Below, in pieces: positions 1-8,325 of a DNA stretch of 35,159 nt (the stretch's first letter is position 1; each line of letters opens with the position of its first letter). The notes beneath the pieces are model-generated. The model had not been told where the DNA came from. It saw nothing but the letters and a program-made list of their open reading frames with translations, and ran no database searches. The position numbers and the translations under genes are program-made. This DNA comes from an uncultured Elusimicrobium sp. (GTDB lineage Bacteria; Elusimicrobiota; Elusimicrobia; Elusimicrobiales; Elusimicrobiaceae), in NCBI GenBank assembly GCA_902766765.1, contig CACXER010000037.1, forward strand, positions 1 through 35,159, given 5' to 3'.

Positions 1-423
1 CACTATTTTTTTACGTTGCAAACGTTTGAGTAAAATTTGTGCGTTGCCGTCTTTTTGCACCACAATCTGAATTTGCGGCAAAGCCGTTACCGGATAGGCC
101 AGTGCATTAAATGCAAAATCACGCCGGAGTAAATCGGCTTTTAGATTTTTGCCTTGATAGGCCGTTAAATCAATTTGGATTTTATCCTGGTGAGTAACGA
201 GCCGCCACACACCGTACTCCGCGTCCATTTCAAACGCGGCGGCTTTTAATTCTTTGGCAAGGGCCAACGCGGCAGGTTTAACATCTTCGGGAGGTAAAGT
301 TAAATCAATATCGGTAGAAAACCGACCCAGTAGACTGCTGCGCACAATTCCCCCCACGTAGTGGGCTTGTGGCACGACCCGGGCCAGTACGCGCGCCAAA
401 TCGGCGTGCTTGGCCTTAGGCAA
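1..423 (-). CDS. CCA-adding enzyme / poly(A) polymerase family nucleotidyltransferase, N-terminal part (cut by window start)
   Basis: Class II nucleotidyltransferase head domain, the family that adds or repairs the tRNA CCA end or polyadenylates RNA. My translation of the minus strand shows the signature YVGGIVRSSLLGRFSTDIDL near residues 21-40, containing the DxD metal-binding pair, and later RRDFAFNALAYPV, equivalent to the RRDFTINA motif. Only about 141 residues are inside the window; the C-terminal part is missing. The start is chosen as TTG at 423-421 because GGAGG lies six bases before it and an in-frame stop lies a short way upstream; no ATG is available. It overlaps the 3' end of the acyl-CoA ligase gene by eight bases, so it is translationally coupled to it. 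The Asp usually following GGxVR is Ser here. CCA-adding and poly(A)-adding members cannot be separated from this fragment. Confidence 0.85.
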   Translation of the reverse strand, partial: MPKAKHADLARVLARVVPQAHYVGGIVRSSLLGRFSTDIDLTLPPEDVKPAALALAKELKAAAFEMDAEYGVWRLVTHQDKIQIDLTAYQGKNLKADLLRRDFAFNALAYPVTALPQIQIVVQKDGNAQILLKRLQRKKIV

Positions 424-2044
424 GGGTTTCCTCCGAGGCCGGAGCAGCAGCGGTGCGCGCCGCCAATTTGGCTACGGCATCTTTGCGCAGTTCACGTTTG
501 AGCACTTTGCGTAGCGCATTCTTAGGTAGCTCTTCCACAAATTCAAAATCACGCGGACGCTTGTAATTATCCAAATGGGTTTTAAGGAACATGCGGAATT
601 CTTTTTCGTTGAGTTCCACGCCTTCGCGTTTAACGGCATAGAGTTTAATAAATTCCCCCCCACGTCCATCGGGTACGCCGATAATGGCACATTCTTCCAC
701 CGCCGGGTGCTCGCAAATAATAGCTTCCACTTGTGCAGAAAACACTTTGAGCCCCTTGATAATAATCATGTCTTTCTTGCGGTCTTTAATGAAGATAAAT
801 CCGTCATCATCCACTTCCACGATGTCTCCCGTCTTAAACCAACCGTCTTCGGTAAACGCATCGCGGGAAGCAGTTTCGTTGCCCCAGTATCCGCGGAACA
901 CGTTCGGCCCTTTTACACAGAGTTCCCCTTCGTGGTTGCGCGGAACTTCTTTTCCGTTTTCGTCCACCACAATCGTGCTGACTGCCGGAATAGCGGGCCC
1001 TACCGATTTGATTTTCTGGAGTTCTTCGGTGTTTACACTGACCACCGGGCTCGTTTCGGTAAGCCCATATCCTTCCAATATCGGTACATTAAATTTCTGT
1101 TCAAAACGGTCTTTGATTTCTTGCGTGAGCGGCGCCGCGCCGGACACACAAAACCGGATGTTTTTAAACGGCCAGAAACGCAAGTAGAGTTGTTTTAGGC
1201 CCTTGGCTTCTTTTGATAATACCGCGTAGATTTGCGGTACGGCTAACATCAAAGTAACGTTTTCCGAGCCCATGGCTCCGAGCCATTTGCTCGCCGGCAT
1301 CACGTTGGCTACTACCACTACTTTTAAACCCAAATAGAGCGGAATAACCACACACGTTGTCCACGCAAAAGAGTGGAACATCGGGAGCAGACACAAGAAA
1401 ACATCGGTGTCATTGATTTTGAAAATTTGCGCGCACGAAATCACGTTAGAGGCCAAATTCCCGTGGGAAATCATGGCTCCTTTAGGAAGCCCCGTCGTCC
1501 CGGACGTATACAAAATGAACGCCAAATCATCCAGCCCCGCTTGCGGTTCGGCGGTTTCATCGTGGAAAGTAGATTTTTCTACTTGTTCCCAGAACAGTTG
1601 CACTTTATCGCACCCAGCGGCAGAAGAAGGCACTTCATCGGTCGTAAAAATATAATTTACAGTAGGGGTACTCGGAACGGCTTTAACGTAGTGACGCAAA
1701 AATTCGGCCTGTGTCACTACGGCTTTGGCCCCGGCATTATTTAAAATAAATTGGATTTCTTCCTGTTTGGTAACCATGAAGTTGATCGGAATACTTACCG
1801 CACCTAATTTATAGAGGCCGTAGTTGGCTACCACCGTATCAATGGCGTTACGATGGGCAATACCTACGCGATCGCCTTTGCGGATGCCGTGTTCAAAAAA
1901 CATATCGGCGGCACGGTCTACCTTCATTAAAAGTTCGTGATAAGATACTTTCTTGCCTGTGCTTGTTTCCACAAGCGCAATACGGTCAGGAAACCGAAAT
2001 GCGCTATCAGCCAATGAAGTATATAAATCTTTGCGACGAATCAT
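416..2044 (-). CDS. AMP-dependent synthetase/ligase, probable long-chain acyl-CoA ligase
   Basis: Adenylate-forming enzyme of about 542 residues that activates a carboxylic acid with ATP and loads it on CoA, probably fatty acyl. The core motifs are present in order: FILYTSGTTGLPKGAMISH (ATP-binding loop), EGYGLTETSPV (adenine site), GWFKTGDI with the KDRKKDMIIIKG hinge, and the C-terminal lysine motif PKNALRKVLKR, in which the usual Gly before the catalytic Lys is Arg. No signal peptide is seen, so it is probably cytoplasmic. The ATG at 2044 is preferred over a GTG two codons upstream because AGAGG sits five bases before it. It follows the dppC-type permease by 45 bases and may be co-transcribed. 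The exact substrate (long-chain versus other acids) cannot be told from sequence alone. Confidence 0.9.
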   Translation of the reverse strand: MIRRKDLYTSLADSAFRFPDRIALVETSTGKKVSYHELLMKVDRAADMFFEHGIRKGDRVGIAHRNAIDTVVANYGLYKLGAVSIPINFMVTKQEEIQFILNNAGAKAVVTQAEFLRHYVKAVPSTPTVNYIFTTDEVPSSAAGCDKVQLFWEQVEKSTFHDETAEPQAGLDDLAFILYTSGTTGLPKGAMISHGNLASNVISCAQIFKINDTDVFLCLLPMFHSFAWTTCVVIPLYLGLKVVVVANVMPASKWLGAMGSENVTLMLAVPQIYAVLSKEAKGLKQLYLRFWPFKNIRFCVSGAAPLTQEIKDRFEQKFNVPILEGYGLTETSPVVSVNTEELQKIKSVGPAIPAVSTIVVDENGKEVPRNHEGELCVKGPNVFRGYWGNETASRDAFTEDGWFKTGDIVEVDDDGFIFIKDRKKDMIIIKGLKVFSAQVEAIICEHPAVEECAIIGVPDGRGGEFIKLYAVKREGVELNEKEFRMFLKTHLDNYKRPRDFEFVEELPKNALRKVLKRELRKDAVAKLAARTAAAPASEETLA

Positions 2045-2089
2045 AAGCACCTCTTATAAATTTAGGACTATACCTATATTGTATAAAAA

Positions 2090-2965
2090 TCAGACCTGTC
2101 TGGGGTCTAAAATATCTCTAAATGCATCTCCCAGCAAATTCCACCCGAGGACAAACAGGAAAATCGCCGCCCCCGGCACCGCCACCGTATACCAATAGGC
2201 AAACGGGTTTTGGGCCGTCCCCAGCACCCAGTTACGGGCCATGGCAATCAGTTGTCCCCAATCGGCCGTACCCGGTTGTGCGCCCAGCCCCAAAAAAGAA
2301 AGTGACGCGGCCGTTAGCACCACATAACCGATGTCCAAACTCGCTACCACGACAGATGGATAAATAGAATTGGGTAAAATGTGACGTAACAAAATACGCG
2401 GTCCTCCGGCCCCCAACGTACGCGCAGCCGTTACATAGTCACGCCGCTTGACCGATAAAATATCCCCGCGTATGAGCCGCGCATAAGACGGCCACGCCAC
2501 TGCCGTCAAGGCAATCATCATATTTTTAATATCCGGCCCGAGCATAGCGGCAATTACCATGGCTAGCACCAAAGACGGCACCGCAAATACAATGTCGGTA
2601 AGCCGCATTAAAATTTCGTCTACTTTCCCACCAAAATATGCCGCTGTCGCCCCTACCAGTAGTCCGAGTAAGAACGCAAAAAAGGTGACGGTTAGCCCGA
2701 TTTCAAAGGCCAATCGGGTTCCCCAAACGACCCCATAATAAAGATCATATTGTTGTTCGGTCGTGCCGAACCAATTTTGCGCAGAGGGCGGTTGCGGAGC
2801 AATTTGGTAACTTTTCTGCGGCATTTGGTATGGATTGTTTTTATTGTGTACCGGAGCCAACCACGGAGCAAATAAAGCAACCAGTACAAAGAAGGTCACC
2901 AACATAAACCCCGCCAACGAAGTCTTATGCGTGCAAATGCGTTGAAAAATACGGTTTTTAAACAT
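2090..2965 (-). CDS. dppC: Peptide ABC transporter permease, DppC/OppC type
   Basis: Inner-membrane permease (291 residues) of a dipeptide/oligopeptide importer. The N-terminus HKTSLAGFMLVTFFVLVALFAP is the typical OppC_N segment with the first helix. A long periplasmic stretch ending in NWFGTTEQ, the family's 'GTD' region, leads into the permease domain. The cytoplasmic EAA loop is DYVTAARTLGAGGPRILLRH, which docks to the ATPases. The start is only three bases after the dppB stop, and the stop region of dppB (TTGGAG, six bases upstream) provides the ribosome site. Length and motifs match the family. Substrate specificity within the peptide/nickel family is not visible. Confidence 0.93.
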   Translation of the reverse strand: MFKNRIFQRICTHKTSLAGFMLVTFFVLVALFAPWLAPVHNKNNPYQMPQKSYQIAPQPPSAQNWFGTTEQQYDLYYGVVWGTRLAFEIGLTVTFFAFLLGLLVGATAAYFGGKVDEILMRLTDIVFAVPSLVLAMVIAAMLGPDIKNMMIALTAVAWPSYARLIRGDILSVKRRDYVTAARTLGAGGPRILLRHILPNSIYPSVVVASLDIGYVVLTAASLSFLGLGAQPGTADWGQLIAMARNWVLGTAQNPFAYWYTVAVPGAAIFLFVLGWNLLGDAFRDILDPRQV

Positions 2966-2968
2966 ACG

Positions 2969-3994
2969 CTACTCCAACCGGATGCGCGGATCCACCGCTG
3001 TATATAAAATGTCTGATAGCAAGTTACCCAACACAAACAATACCGCTACCATCAGCGAAAACCCCAAAATTCCCGCAATATCCAACTGTTGTGCGGCGAG
3101 TACCCCAAACCGACCAATTCCGGGATAATCAAAAATAGTTTCCACAATGACCGTTCCGCCCAATAGACGAATAAATTGAATACTGGCCAGTGTAATCACG
3201 GGGATGATGGCATTTTTTCCGGCGTGCTTATAAATAATTTGCCGCGGAGTAAGGCCTTTAGCGCGGGCCGTACGCACATAATCTTTATTTAATTCTTCCA
3301 ACATACTGGAGCGCATTACCCGCACCATCAGCGCAAATGAACCAATACACAACGTTACCGCGGGCAACACCAAGTGCGAAAGAACATCCCAAAACACCCG
3401 CCAATTACCATTTAATAGGGAGTCTATAAGTAAGAAGCCGGTATAGGTTTTGAACGTAGATCCGTGGATGATAAGATCGGTCTGAAATGAATATCCGCCC
3501 GGGGCAAACCAACCGAGTTTCCCGTAAAAAATCATCAGCAGCAACAACCCAAGCACAAAAATAGGAAGCGAAAATCCCCCCACGCTGATAATCCGTGCCA
3601 AACTGTCTTGCCATTTATCTTTATGCACCGCAGAAAAGGCCCCAAACCATACCCCAAAAAACACCACCAGCAACATCGTTACAAACGCCAGCTGTACCGT
3701 GGCCGGCAAATATTCTTTAAGGGCACGCGACACCGGCATATTCGCGCTGGGGCTATATCCCAAATCACCGTGAATTACCTGACCGAGCCAACGCCCGTAT
3801 TGCTTAAATACATTGTCCCGCAGGCCGTACTGCCGGATGACTTCCTCCAGCGCGCCCATTTGGCGCGGATCTTTGACATACAAAGACGCGCGCATCTCCG
3901 GGCTTAAACGCTGGGTGAGGAAGAACAACAAAAAAGTCACCCCGAGCACCACGAGCGGTAAAAGTAACAACCTGCGGGCAATGTAACGAACCAT
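2969..3994 (-). CDS. dppB: Peptide ABC transporter permease, DppB/OppB type
   Basis: Partner permease of 341 residues. It starts with the classic MVRYIARRLLLLPLVVLGVT membrane helix, followed by the periplasmic segment (RQYGLRDNVFKQYGRWLGQ, then GDLGYS) found in all DppB/OppB proteins. The EAA-type loop is DYVRTARAKGLTPRQIIYKHA and the end is TAVDPRIRLE. It would form the heterodimeric channel with the downstream dppC-type permease. The start follows the peptidase gene by eight bases with an AAGGGA ribosome site. Placing a peptidase gene directly before the permeases suggests that imported peptides are cleaved at once. Confidence 0.93.
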   Translation of the reverse strand: MVRYIARRLLLLPLVVLGVTFLLFFLTQRLSPEMRASLYVKDPRQMGALEEVIRQYGLRDNVFKQYGRWLGQVIHGDLGYSPSANMPVSRALKEYLPATVQLAFVTMLLVVFFGVWFGAFSAVHKDKWQDSLARIISVGGFSLPIFVLGLLLLMIFYGKLGWFAPGGYSFQTDLIIHGSTFKTYTGFLLIDSLLNGNWRVFWDVLSHLVLPAVTLCIGSFALMVRVMRSSMLEELNKDYVRTARAKGLTPRQIIYKHAGKNAIIPVITLASIQFIRLLGGTVIVETIFDYPGIGRFGVLAAQQLDIAGILGFSLMVAVLFVLGNLLSDILYTAVDPRIRLE

Positions 3995-4002
3995 AAATTC
4001 CC

Positions 4003-5145
4003 TTATTTCTTATACGACGTAACGGCTGCCCACGTCAGTGCCAGCGCCGCGTAAAATTCTTTAAGTACCAATTTCTCATGCACCGTATGGCACCCGTAAA
4101 CACCCACGCTCAAATTGGGGAGTGTAAACCCTTTTCCGGAAAGCACGTTGGCATCACATCCTCCGCCGGACGAACGCGGATAAAGCGGGAATTTGAGCCG
4201 TTTGGCCGCCGCCACTAAGGCTTTAACCACCGGGTGCGATTTGGAAATTTGCACAGAATGATACCGCTTGGTAGCGTTGAAATTCACCACCGGTTTGCAA
4301 ACTTTTCCGTCAATTTTCTTAGTATATTTTTTGATAGCCAGTTCAAACGCTTTTCTCATGTGTTCGGTTTGTTTGGCTAATTTTTCAATTTTCAAACTGC
4401 GTGCTTCGCCAATGAGGGTTAGTTTTTCCATCACGGCATTAGGCACCTGTCCGCCTTGTACGGCTCCGAAGTTAGCCACCGTTTCTTTATCAATGCGGCC
4501 CAACTTCATATGCGAAATGGCATACGCGGCCACTTCCAAAGCGGAAATGCCTTTTTCCGGGCACGCACCGGCATGTGCGGAAATACCAATTACGTCCACT
4601 ACGACATCATTGACCGCCGGGCCCTGAATCAGGAGTTCATCGCCCCCCTCATTATCTAAAATCATACCTTCACGGCCTTTAAGTTGTTTGTAATCCAAAT
4701 TTTTAGATCCGTGCATACCGCGTTCTTCGCACAGGGTAAATAACACTTCCACCGGCGGATGCGGAACTTTATTTTCTTTGAGCGAACGCAACACTTCCAG
4801 AATAATCGCCACACCGGCTTTATCATCGGCCCCTAAAATCGTTTTCCCGTCGGAAACGATACAATCTTTTTTAACTACCGCACGAATACCCCGACCGGGT
4901 TGAACGGTATCCAAATGCGCCACAAGCACAAACGGTGCACTCTTGACCGTACCCGGGAAAAACCCCATCACGTTTCCTTTTGCATTGGTATTAAAGTGTT
5001 TCCCGGCGTTATCCACTACCACGCGGCAACCCAATTTTTTAAGTTCTGCGGCCACGTATTCTTGCATCTTTTTTTCATTGCCGGATTCACTATCTATCTG
5101 TATCAGTTTCAGAAAAGTATCTACGGCACGTTTTTGATTTATCAT
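4003..5145 (-). CDS. M20-family metallopeptidase, PepT-like (tripeptidase T type)
   Basis: Cytoplasmic di-zinc aminopeptidase-type enzyme of 380 residues. The metal and catalytic positions of M20 are all present: VAHLDTVQPG (His77, Asp79), GADDKAGVA (bridging Asp around 107), CEERGMHGS (catalytic and metal Glu 140-141), LDNEGG (Asp164) and a final His in GVYGCHTVHE. There is no signal peptide. The start is taken as ATG 5145 (AAGGAG seven bases upstream), not the longer frame, because it forms an ATGA overlap with the upstream ATPase gene. It sits in the middle of a peptide ABC operon, so it most likely hydrolyses the imported peptides. The closest known types are peptidase T and YqjE-like tripeptidases; the true specificity is inferred. 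Confidence 0.9.
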   Translation of the reverse strand: MINQKRAVDTFLKLIQIDSESGNEKKMQEYVAAELKKLGCRVVVDNAGKHFNTNAKGNVMGFFPGTVKSAPFVLVAHLDTVQPGRGIRAVVKKDCIVSDGKTILGADDKAGVAIILEVLRSLKENKVPHPPVEVLFTLCEERGMHGSKNLDYKQLKGREGMILDNEGGDELLIQGPAVNDVVVDVIGISAHAGACPEKGISALEVAAYAISHMKLGRIDKETVANFGAVQGGQVPNAVMEKLTLIGEARSLKIEKLAKQTEHMRKAFELAIKKYTKKIDGKVCKPVVNFNATKRYHSVQISKSHPVVKALVAAAKRLKFPLYPRSSGGGCDANVLSGKGFTLPNLSVGVYGCHTVHEKLVLKEFYAALALTWAAVTSYKK

Positions 5146-6113
5146 TTTGTTTCTCCTTGTGTAAGTTGCACACACGCGCAAAAATGGTCTGGCGCGGCGG
5201 CCTTAAAAATAGGTTCTTGTTGGCGGCACAACTGCGCCGCTTGCGCACATCGCGGGGCAAATGCACATCCGGCGGACACACCGGAAACATCACCCACCGT
5301 CTGGGCTAGTGACGCTGCCAGCGGACGGCCCACTTGTGGCACCGCAGCCAAAAGCGTTTTCGTATACGGATGAAGCGGGCGGGAAAATAATTCGTCCGCC
5401 GAAGCCGCCTCTACGATGCGGCCTTGATACATGACTGCAATATCATCACACAAAAAACGCGCAACGGCAAAATCATGCGTAACAAAAATCATGGATAATT
5501 TCCGCGCGCTTTTAATGTCACGCAGTAAATTTAAAATCTGCGCCTGTACGGAAACGTCCAACGCCGATACAGGTTCATCGGCCACTAAAATTTGCGGATC
5601 CAGCGCGAGGGCCCGAGCAATACAAATACGCTGACGTTGCCCGCCGGAAAATTCATGCGGGTAACGACCCAAATAGGATTCGGAAAGGCCCACGGAAGTA
5701 AGCAACTCTTTCAAAAAAGTTTCCCGGGACGTCTTATTGGGATACAAACCGTGTATCGTTAGCGGCTCGGATAAGAGTTGCCGCACCGTCATGCGCGGAT
5801 CCAAACTGGAATACGGGTCCTGAAATACGGCTTGCATGGCACGGCAGCGTTGCTTGCGCGCTCCGGAAGATTTGTCCGTAACGTCTTGTCCGTTGACAAG
5901 CACCGTACCGGAAGTCGGTTCTTCTATTCCGAGTAACACTTTACACAACGTGCTTTTGCCGCAGCCGGATTCCCCCACCAGGCCAAGCACGCGGTTTTCC
6001 GGCAGGGTTAAAGATACGTCCTTGAGCACCGGCACCGATTCGCCGGCTCCAAAGAACCATTTGCGACGCGTATACGTCTTATACAAATTTTTGATTTCCA
6101 CGCGGGCCGTCAT
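5142..6113 (-). CDS. dppF: Peptide ABC transporter ATP-binding protein, DppF/OppF type
   Basis: ATPase subunit of 323 residues. Walker A is GESGCGKSTL, the signature is SGGQRQRICIARAL, and Walker B is ILVADEPVSALDVSVQ followed by the switch His (VTHDF). The C-terminal oligopeptide/dipeptide transporter extension holds CAFAPRC..A...C, the cysteine cluster typical of Opp/Dpp ATPases. The ATG at 6113 is chosen over an upstream frame because GGGAGG lies seven bases before it and because it gives an ATGA overlap with the preceding ATPase gene. It pairs with the upstream OppD-type ATPase to energise the DppB/DppC channel. Confidence 0.92.
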   Translation of the reverse strand: MTARVEIKNLYKTYTRRKWFFGAGESVPVLKDVSLTLPENRVLGLVGESGCGKSTLCKVLLGIEEPTSGTVLVNGQDVTDKSSGARKQRCRAMQAVFQDPYSSLDPRMTVRQLLSEPLTIHGLYPNKTSRETFLKELLTSVGLSESYLGRYPHEFSGGQRQRICIARALALDPQILVADEPVSALDVSVQAQILNLLRDIKSARKLSMIFVTHDFAVARFLCDDIAVMYQGRIVEAASADELFSRPLHPYTKTLLAAVPQVGRPLAASLAQTVGDVSGVSAGCAFAPRCAQAAQLCRQQEPIFKAAAPDHFCACVQLTQGETK

Positions 6114-7081
6114 TTTACTACCTCCCGCCAGCAACGTACTTCGTGCGCCCCGTTTTTAGTAAGCGGCGGCAACTCTTGGCGGCATTTATCCGTAGCATAC
6201 GCACAGCGCGGAGCAAACGGACAACCCAACAAAATTTCGCCGGCTACCGGCGGTTGTCCGGCAATCGCGGGTAACCGTTCCGGCCGCGTCTGCACCGAAG
6301 CAAGTGACTCTAGTAACCCTTGCGTATAGGGATGTAACGGACGCAAAAACAGTTCGTCTGCCGGAGCACTTTCCATACACAACCCACCATATAGCACAAG
6401 CACGGTATCGGCCACCTGACTGGCAAGCGCCAAATTGTGCGTAATAAAAATAACGGACATTTGACTATGCTGTTGCAACTCTTTAATAAGACGGATAATC
6501 TGCGCCTGAATGGTAACATCTAAAGCGGTAGTCGGTTCGTCAGCGATTAAAATATCGGGCGAAAGAGCCAGCGCCATAGCGATCATCACACGTTGGCACA
6601 TACCGCCCGAAAATTGAAAGGGATATTCATGCACCCGTTTTTCGGCCTGGGCAATACCTACTTTTTCCAGTAGTGTTATCGCCTCTTTCCACGCTTCTTT
6701 TTTGGACAACGAACGGTGGGCACGCAACGTTTCCACCAGTTGTTCTCCCACCGTCAACACGGGGTTCAAACTGGCGGCCGGGTCCTGAAAAATCATGGCA
6801 ATTTGTTGTCCACGTACTGTACGTAGTTGGTTTTCATTTAAGGCAAGCAAATGTTTCCGCTGAAATACAGCATCTCCCCGGCGCACACTGGCTCCCGGAG
6901 GCAATAGCCCGAGCAAAGACAAAGCGTGTATGGTTTTCCCACTGCCGGATTCCCCTACTACCGCTAGCACTTTTCCGGCGGGTAAAGTGTAAGAGAGGTC
7001 GCGCACCACAGGCACGGGTTTTTTATCTACAGTAAAGGTAACTTGCAAGTTTTCCACTTGCAAAAGGGGCATATCGGCCAT
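6110..7081 (-). CDS. dppD: Peptide ABC transporter ATP-binding protein, DppD/OppD type
   Basis: First gene of the peptide-transport operon, 323 residues. Walker A is GESGSGKTI, the signature is [15 protein letters not shown], Walker B is [16 protein letters not shown] and the switch His is in FITHNLAL. The C-terminal [10 protein letters not shown]...C segment marks the Opp/Dpp family. Two ATG codons are possible (7081 and 7072). A TATAAT box ends only seven bases before ATG 7081, which would make the mRNA leaderless. AAGGA lies ten bases before ATG 7072, so the shorter form cannot be excluded. No periplasmic binding-protein gene is next to it, which is unusual for this transporter class. Confidence 0.92.
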   Translation of the reverse strand: MADMPLLQVENLQVTFTVDKKPVPVVRDLSYTLPAGKVLAVVGESGSGKTIHALSLLGLLPPGASVRRGDAVFQRKHLLALNENQLRTVRGQQIAMIFQDPAASLNPVLTVGEQLVETLRAHRSLSKKEAWKEAITLLEKVGIAQAEKRVHEYPFQFSGGMCQRVMIAMALALSPDILIADEPTTALDVTIQAQIIRLIKELQQHSQMSVIFITHNLALASQVADTVLVLYGGLCMESAPADELFLRPLHPYTQGLLESLASVQTRPERLPAIAGQPPVAGEILLGCPFAPRCAYATDKCRQELPPLTKNGAHEVRCWREVVK

Positions 7082-7088
7082 ATCCTTT

Positions 7089-7094
7089 ATTATA
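7089..7094 (-). promoter_or_regulatory. -10 box of the peptide-transport operon
   Basis: Reading the minus strand, a perfect TATAAT lies seven bases before the first ATG of the dppD-type gene. No convincing -35 box is seen. The geometry predicts transcription starting at or next to the start codon. Confidence 0.5.
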
Positions 7095-7146
7095 CCAAGT
7101 TGAAAGTGGTACTAGATACGCGTTTTTGTTACGTTAGCAAGACGTT

Positions 7147-8235
7147 TTATTGTGGGCGGGCGCGGCCGGTGTATACGATATTTTTTAAATACGCTATGAA
7201 TTCGGGAATGTCAAAATCACACATAACCGGCGGATATTGTCCAACGATATTATAGGAAAGCAACCAACTGTCTACAGAACTTTCATTAGAATTAGAAATA
7301 ACGGGTATATTTAGATGATGGTTATACACATACATCGGCACTTCTAACATAGACTGGTACCAATTATCTGCCAAAGCCAAGTCTAACAAAATAACATCCA
7401 CGAAATTTGGGCGTTTTTCCAACCATTCTTTGGCTTTTTCCGGGCTGGCAATCCATTTCATAGTTACGGTTGGGTCATTCAATCCGTCGTACATTCGGTT
7501 ATATCCCCAAGGATCATCGTTGACAACCAAAATACGTAGTGGTTGATTGCGGTACGGGGCATTATCCGGTATAACAAACGGTTTAAAATCGTCACCATAT
7601 CGGCGTGAACGAAATTGATAATCCGTCACATAGTTTTCTTCAAAATAGTCCGGCTGACTCTCGACCCATTTCTGTGCGGTCATAGCTTGCTCCCCCGTAG
7701 ACAAAGAGAAATTTTCGCGCCGTTTTAAATTAGTAATCGGCAACTTTTGTGCTTGCGCTTGCAATTTTTGTGCCTGTGTTTGCACTTTTCGGGGAATTAT
7801 ACCTTTGGTTATATTGCGAAACGATAAGTATGTACCCAACCACTCTTGTAATTCATCGCGGGACATTTTCTCGGCGATATGTGCCGGCATATCGTAGGCC
7901 GTCGCTTCTAACTCCAAACTCTCGCGCGAACGCTTAGCCGGGCCGGCTGCCACACGGGGTTTTACCTCAAGCGCGGGTAAAGAAATCGGCTCGTGCCAAA
8001 ATTCCATGTTGCCTTCCCGGTGGAAAAAAGCCGTCATACTCATCGGTTGCAACTGCGCATTTGCGGCTTTGCGTTGTACCGTATTTGTTGGCCGGACTTT
8101 TGTACCGCTGTGATGGGTCGAGCGTCGCAAATGAAATGTACGGGACGGTCTTTTGAACAAAGGAAACTTCTGGGCGTGTACAAAAGACACCCCCAACAAA
8201 GCAACCAGCACACCCAATATAAAATGCTTTTTCAT
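7147..8235 (-). CDS. Exported protein with C-terminal CheY-like (pseudo)receiver domain
   Basis: Protein of 362 residues with a clear Sec signal peptide (MKKHFILGVLVALLGVSFVHAQ). The region to about residue 230 is basic, low in predicted structure, with a Gln-Ala-Lys stretch near 151-165, and I do not recognise it. Residues 233-356 read like a response-regulator receiver: ILVVNDDP (acidic pair 240-241), VILLDLALAD (Asp285, exactly 44 residues after the second acidic residue, as in CheY), IPVISNSNE (Ser at the Thr position) and GQYPPV, where the conserved Lys is Tyr. Phosphotransfer outside the cytoplasm is not expected, so it may be a structural pseudo-receiver. It is monocistronic. A TACAAT box lies eight bases before the ATG, and GGGG sits too close to be a good ribosome site. 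The function is unknown. Confidence 0.75.
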   Translation of the reverse strand: MKKHFILGVLVALLGVSFVHAQKFPLFKRPSRTFHLRRSTHHSGTKVRPTNTVQRKAANAQLQPMSMTAFFHREGNMEFWHEPISLPALEVKPRVAAGPAKRSRESLELEATAYDMPAHIAEKMSRDELQEWLGTYLSFRNITKGIIPRKVQTQAQKLQAQAQKLPITNLKRRENFSLSTGEQAMTAQKWVESQPDYFEENYVTDYQFRSRRYGDDFKPFVIPDNAPYRNQPLRILVVNDDPWGYNRMYDGLNDPTVTMKWIASPEKAKEWLEKRPNFVDVILLDLALADNWYQSMLEVPMYVYNHHLNIPVISNSNESSVDSWLLSYNIVGQYPPVMCDFDIPEFIAYLKNIVYTGRARPQ

Positions 8236-8275
8236 ACCCCTTCATTGTAGAAAAAAACCAAGTAAAACAAAAGGG

Positions 8276-8302
8276 AAAAAAGGCCTATATCCACCCTAGG
8301 CC
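8276..8302 (-). terminator. Terminator-like hairpin upstream of the receiver-like gene
   Basis: On the minus strand GGCCTA and TAGGCC form a six-base-pair stem with a nine-base loop, followed at once by TTTTTT. It lies between two divergent genes. It would stop leftward antisense transcription from the plus-strand unit rather than end a gene. Confidence 0.4.
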
Positions 8303-8309
8303 CTGAATT

Positions 8310-8318
8310 TGCTACACT
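8310..8318 (+). promoter_or_regulatory. Extended -10 box of the DUF192 gene
   Basis: TGCTACACT has the TGn extension and a 4/6 -10 hexamer. It ends seven bases before the ATG and there is no Shine-Dalgarno, so a leaderless or nearly leaderless mRNA is predicted. Confidence 0.4.
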
Positions 8319-8325
8319 TATATAT

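Noticed and set aside
575-1198. Plus-strand open frame of 207 codons opposite the acyl-CoA ligase
   Set aside because: Antisense to a strongly conserved enzyme gene; no start signals.
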